Source: Avena insularis (lineage: Eukaryota; Streptophyta; Magnoliopsida; Poales; Poaceae). From it: a DNA stretch of 64,000 nt. The notes under the pieces are model-generated. The model had not been told where the DNA came from. It made no database searches and saw only the letters and a list, made by a program, of their open reading frames with translations. Below are positions 62,601 to 64,000 of this stretch, one piece after another. The stretch is taken from the NCBI GenBank assembly GCA_023614405.1, contig CM042684.1:204730941-204794940 (forward strand). Reading direction: 5' to 3'. Numbering within the stretch: the stretch's first letter is position 1; each line of letters starts with the position of its first letter. The position numbers were made by a program, and so were the translations under genes.

Positions 62601-63970
62601 TAGAACACACATACAATTACTCTGGCTATTGTTATTAAAAAGAGCACACATTCAATGAAACTGGTGGATACATATGTGGTATGTGAAAAGAATAGTCATA
62701 AAATCTCTCCAGTTGTTGTCCGTAAAAAGAACACACATGCAATGACACTTGTGGATCCATGTATGGTCTCTGAAGAGAACACACATGCAATGACTCTGGC
62801 TGTTGTTAGTAAAAACACCACACATTTCAATGACACTGGTGGATCCATATGTGGTATGTGAAAAGAATAGTCATGAAATTAATCCAATTGTTGTTAGTAA
62901 AAAGAACACACATGCAATTACACTGGTGGATCCATACGTAGATTGTGAGAAGAACACACATGCAATGACTCTGCTTGTTAGTAAAAAGAACACACATGCA
63001 ATGACACTGGTGGATCCATAGGTGGATTGTGAAAAGAACACACATGCAATGACACTGGGGGATCCATATTTGGTATGTGAAAAGAATAGTCATGAAATGA
63101 CTCCAGTTGTTGTTAGTAAAAAGAACACACATGCAATGACACTGGTGGATCCATGTGTGGTCTCTGAAGAGAACACACATGCAATGACTCTGGCTGTTGT
63201 TAGTAAAAAGAGCACACATTTCAATGACACTGGTGGATCCATATGTGGTATGTGAAAAGAATAATCATGATCTGACTCTAGTTGTTGTTAGTTAAAAGAA
63301 CGCACATGCAATGACACTAGTGGATCCATGTGTGGTCTCTGAACAGAACACACATGCAATGACTCTGGCTGTTGTTAGTAAAAAGTGCACACATGCAATG
63401 ACACTGGTGCATTCATATGTGGTATGTCAAAAGAACACACATGCAATGACTCCAGTTGTTGTTAGTAAAAACAACACACATGCAAAGACACTAGTGGATT
63501 CATGTGTGGTCTCTGAAGAGAACACACATTTCAATGACACTGGTGGATCCATATGTAGTCTGTGAAAAGAACACACATGCAATGACTCCAGTTGTTAGTA
63601 AAAAGAACACACATGCAATGACACTGGTGGATCCATGTGTGGTCTCTGAAGAGAACACACATTTCAATGACACTGGTGGATGCATATGCGGTATGTGAAA
63701 AGAACACACATGCAATGACACTGGTTGTTGTTAGTAAAAAGAACACACATGCAATGACACTGGTGGATCCATAGGTGGATTGTGAAAAGAACACACATGC
63801 ACTGACTCTGGTTGTTGTTAGTAAAAAGAACACACATGCAATGAAACTGGTGGATCCATAGGTGGATTGTGAAAAGAACACACATGCAATGACACTGCTG
63901 GATCCATTTGTGGTATGTGAAAAGAATAGTCATGAAATTAATCCAATTGTTGTTAGTAAAAAGAACACAC
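58760..63970 (+). repeat. Tandem duplication within the array, offset about 2,871 bp
   Basis: Landmarks at 59,078, 59,784 and 60,151 recur 2,871 bp later. After a 26-bp deletion at about 60,417 in the left copy the offset becomes 2,897 (60,607 and 63,504). The right copy runs to the window end. Confidence 0.82.
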
Positions 63971-64000
63971 ATGCAATGACACTGGTGGATCCATGTGTGG

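Larger units (their letters stand above)
24826..64000 (+). repeat. Large satellite array of 39-bp and 48/49-bp subunits (about 39 kb, open to the right)
   Basis: Every subunit ends in the core AGAACACACATGCAATGAC (variants: ...CATTTCAATGAC, AATAGTCATGAAATGAC). Three main linker types precede it: (b) TCCAGTTGTTGTTAGTAA, unit 39 bp; (a/d) ACTGGTGGATCCATATGTGG or ...CATAGGTGGATTG, unit 48 bp; (c) GGATCCATGTGTGGTCTCT, unit 49 bp when followed by CATTTCAATGAC. Units of types a, c and d nearly all contain a BamHI site (GGATCC). The subunits alternate in complex, locally conserved orders and form long higher-order repeats. All are in one orientation. Long open frames on both strands (up to 367 codons) follow from unit lengths divisible by three and have no protein features. 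Array type and location (pericentromeric, interstitial or other) cannot be told from sequence alone. Confidence 0.95.

Noticed and set aside
24826..64000. Hundreds of open frames of 60-367 codons on both strands with repeated 'ACVFFLLTTT' or 'KKNTHAMT' motifs
   Set aside because: They follow from subunit lengths of 39 and 48 bp. They have no start context, no domain, no conservation beyond the DNA repeat, and overlap on both strands. The minus-strand ones look hydrophobic only because of the repeat's base composition.
24826..64000. CRISPR-like array (repeats with alternating spacers)
   Set aside because: The 'spacers' are themselves repeated linker classes, there are no cas genes, and the context is a plant nuclear genome.
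24826..64000. Telomeric or rDNA spacer repeat
   Set aside because: No TTTAGGG-type units and no rRNA gene sequence anywhere in the window; the unit composition does not match either.

Overview
This is plant nuclear repeat DNA, most likely from a large-genome grass. The assignment rests on the LTR-retrotransposon type: Ty3/gypsy elements primed by initiator tRNA-Met, about 1 kb LTRs starting TGATG and ending CAACA, H/Q/P-rich Gag, and a pol frame that runs into the 3' LTR. I cannot name the species. I find no host gene, tRNA, rRNA, CRISPR or bacterial feature.

Left part (1-24,725): a nest of related Ty3/gypsy retrotransposons. Bases 1-794 are a remnant ('element 0') consisting of the untranslated leader of such an element and perhaps an LTR end. 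Bases 795-1,143 are a small, diverged block of the same satellite that fills the right of the window. Then come five elements, each cut open by the next: A (minus, 1,176-4,722), B (plus, 4,723-8,767), C (minus, 8,768-14,778), D (plus, 14,779-17,861) and E (plus, 17,862-24,725). Only the left arm of each is visible. The junctions are sharp: an LTR terminus lies inside reading frame or leader sequence that continues uninterrupted in a sister copy. The visible coding regions (Gag, protease, reverse transcriptase, RNase H, integrase) all carry nonsense codons, frameshifts or lost catalytic residues, so none looks autonomous. D differs from the others: its Gag position encodes an acidic protein of about eight 14-residue repeats.

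An exactly 100-N gap (24,726-24,825) cuts E inside its integrase. None of the five right arms appears after it. By comparison with sister copies, at least about 13.5 kb plus the unknown rest of D should lie there.

Right part (24,826-64,000, end of window): one satellite array of about 39 kb, all in one orientation. It is built from 39-bp and 48/49-bp subunits that share the core AGAACACACATGCAATGAC but have alternative linkers. These are arranged in long, irregular higher-order repeats (offsets of about 4.28, 2.37, 2.75, 7.25, 2.02 and 2.87 kb). Two subunit lengths are multiples of three, so the array generates long meaningless open frames on both strands. The 49-bp subunit is a near-perfect 28-bp hairpin. 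Because diverged satellite also lies left of the nest, the simplest reading is that the nest sits inside, or at the edge of, the satellite domain.

I did not find a new enzymatic system. The points most worth following are the satellite architecture, the missing right arms, the short-motif type shared between U3 and leader within each element, the conserved out-of-frame U3 reading frame just past pol, and the mismatch between nesting order and coding damage.
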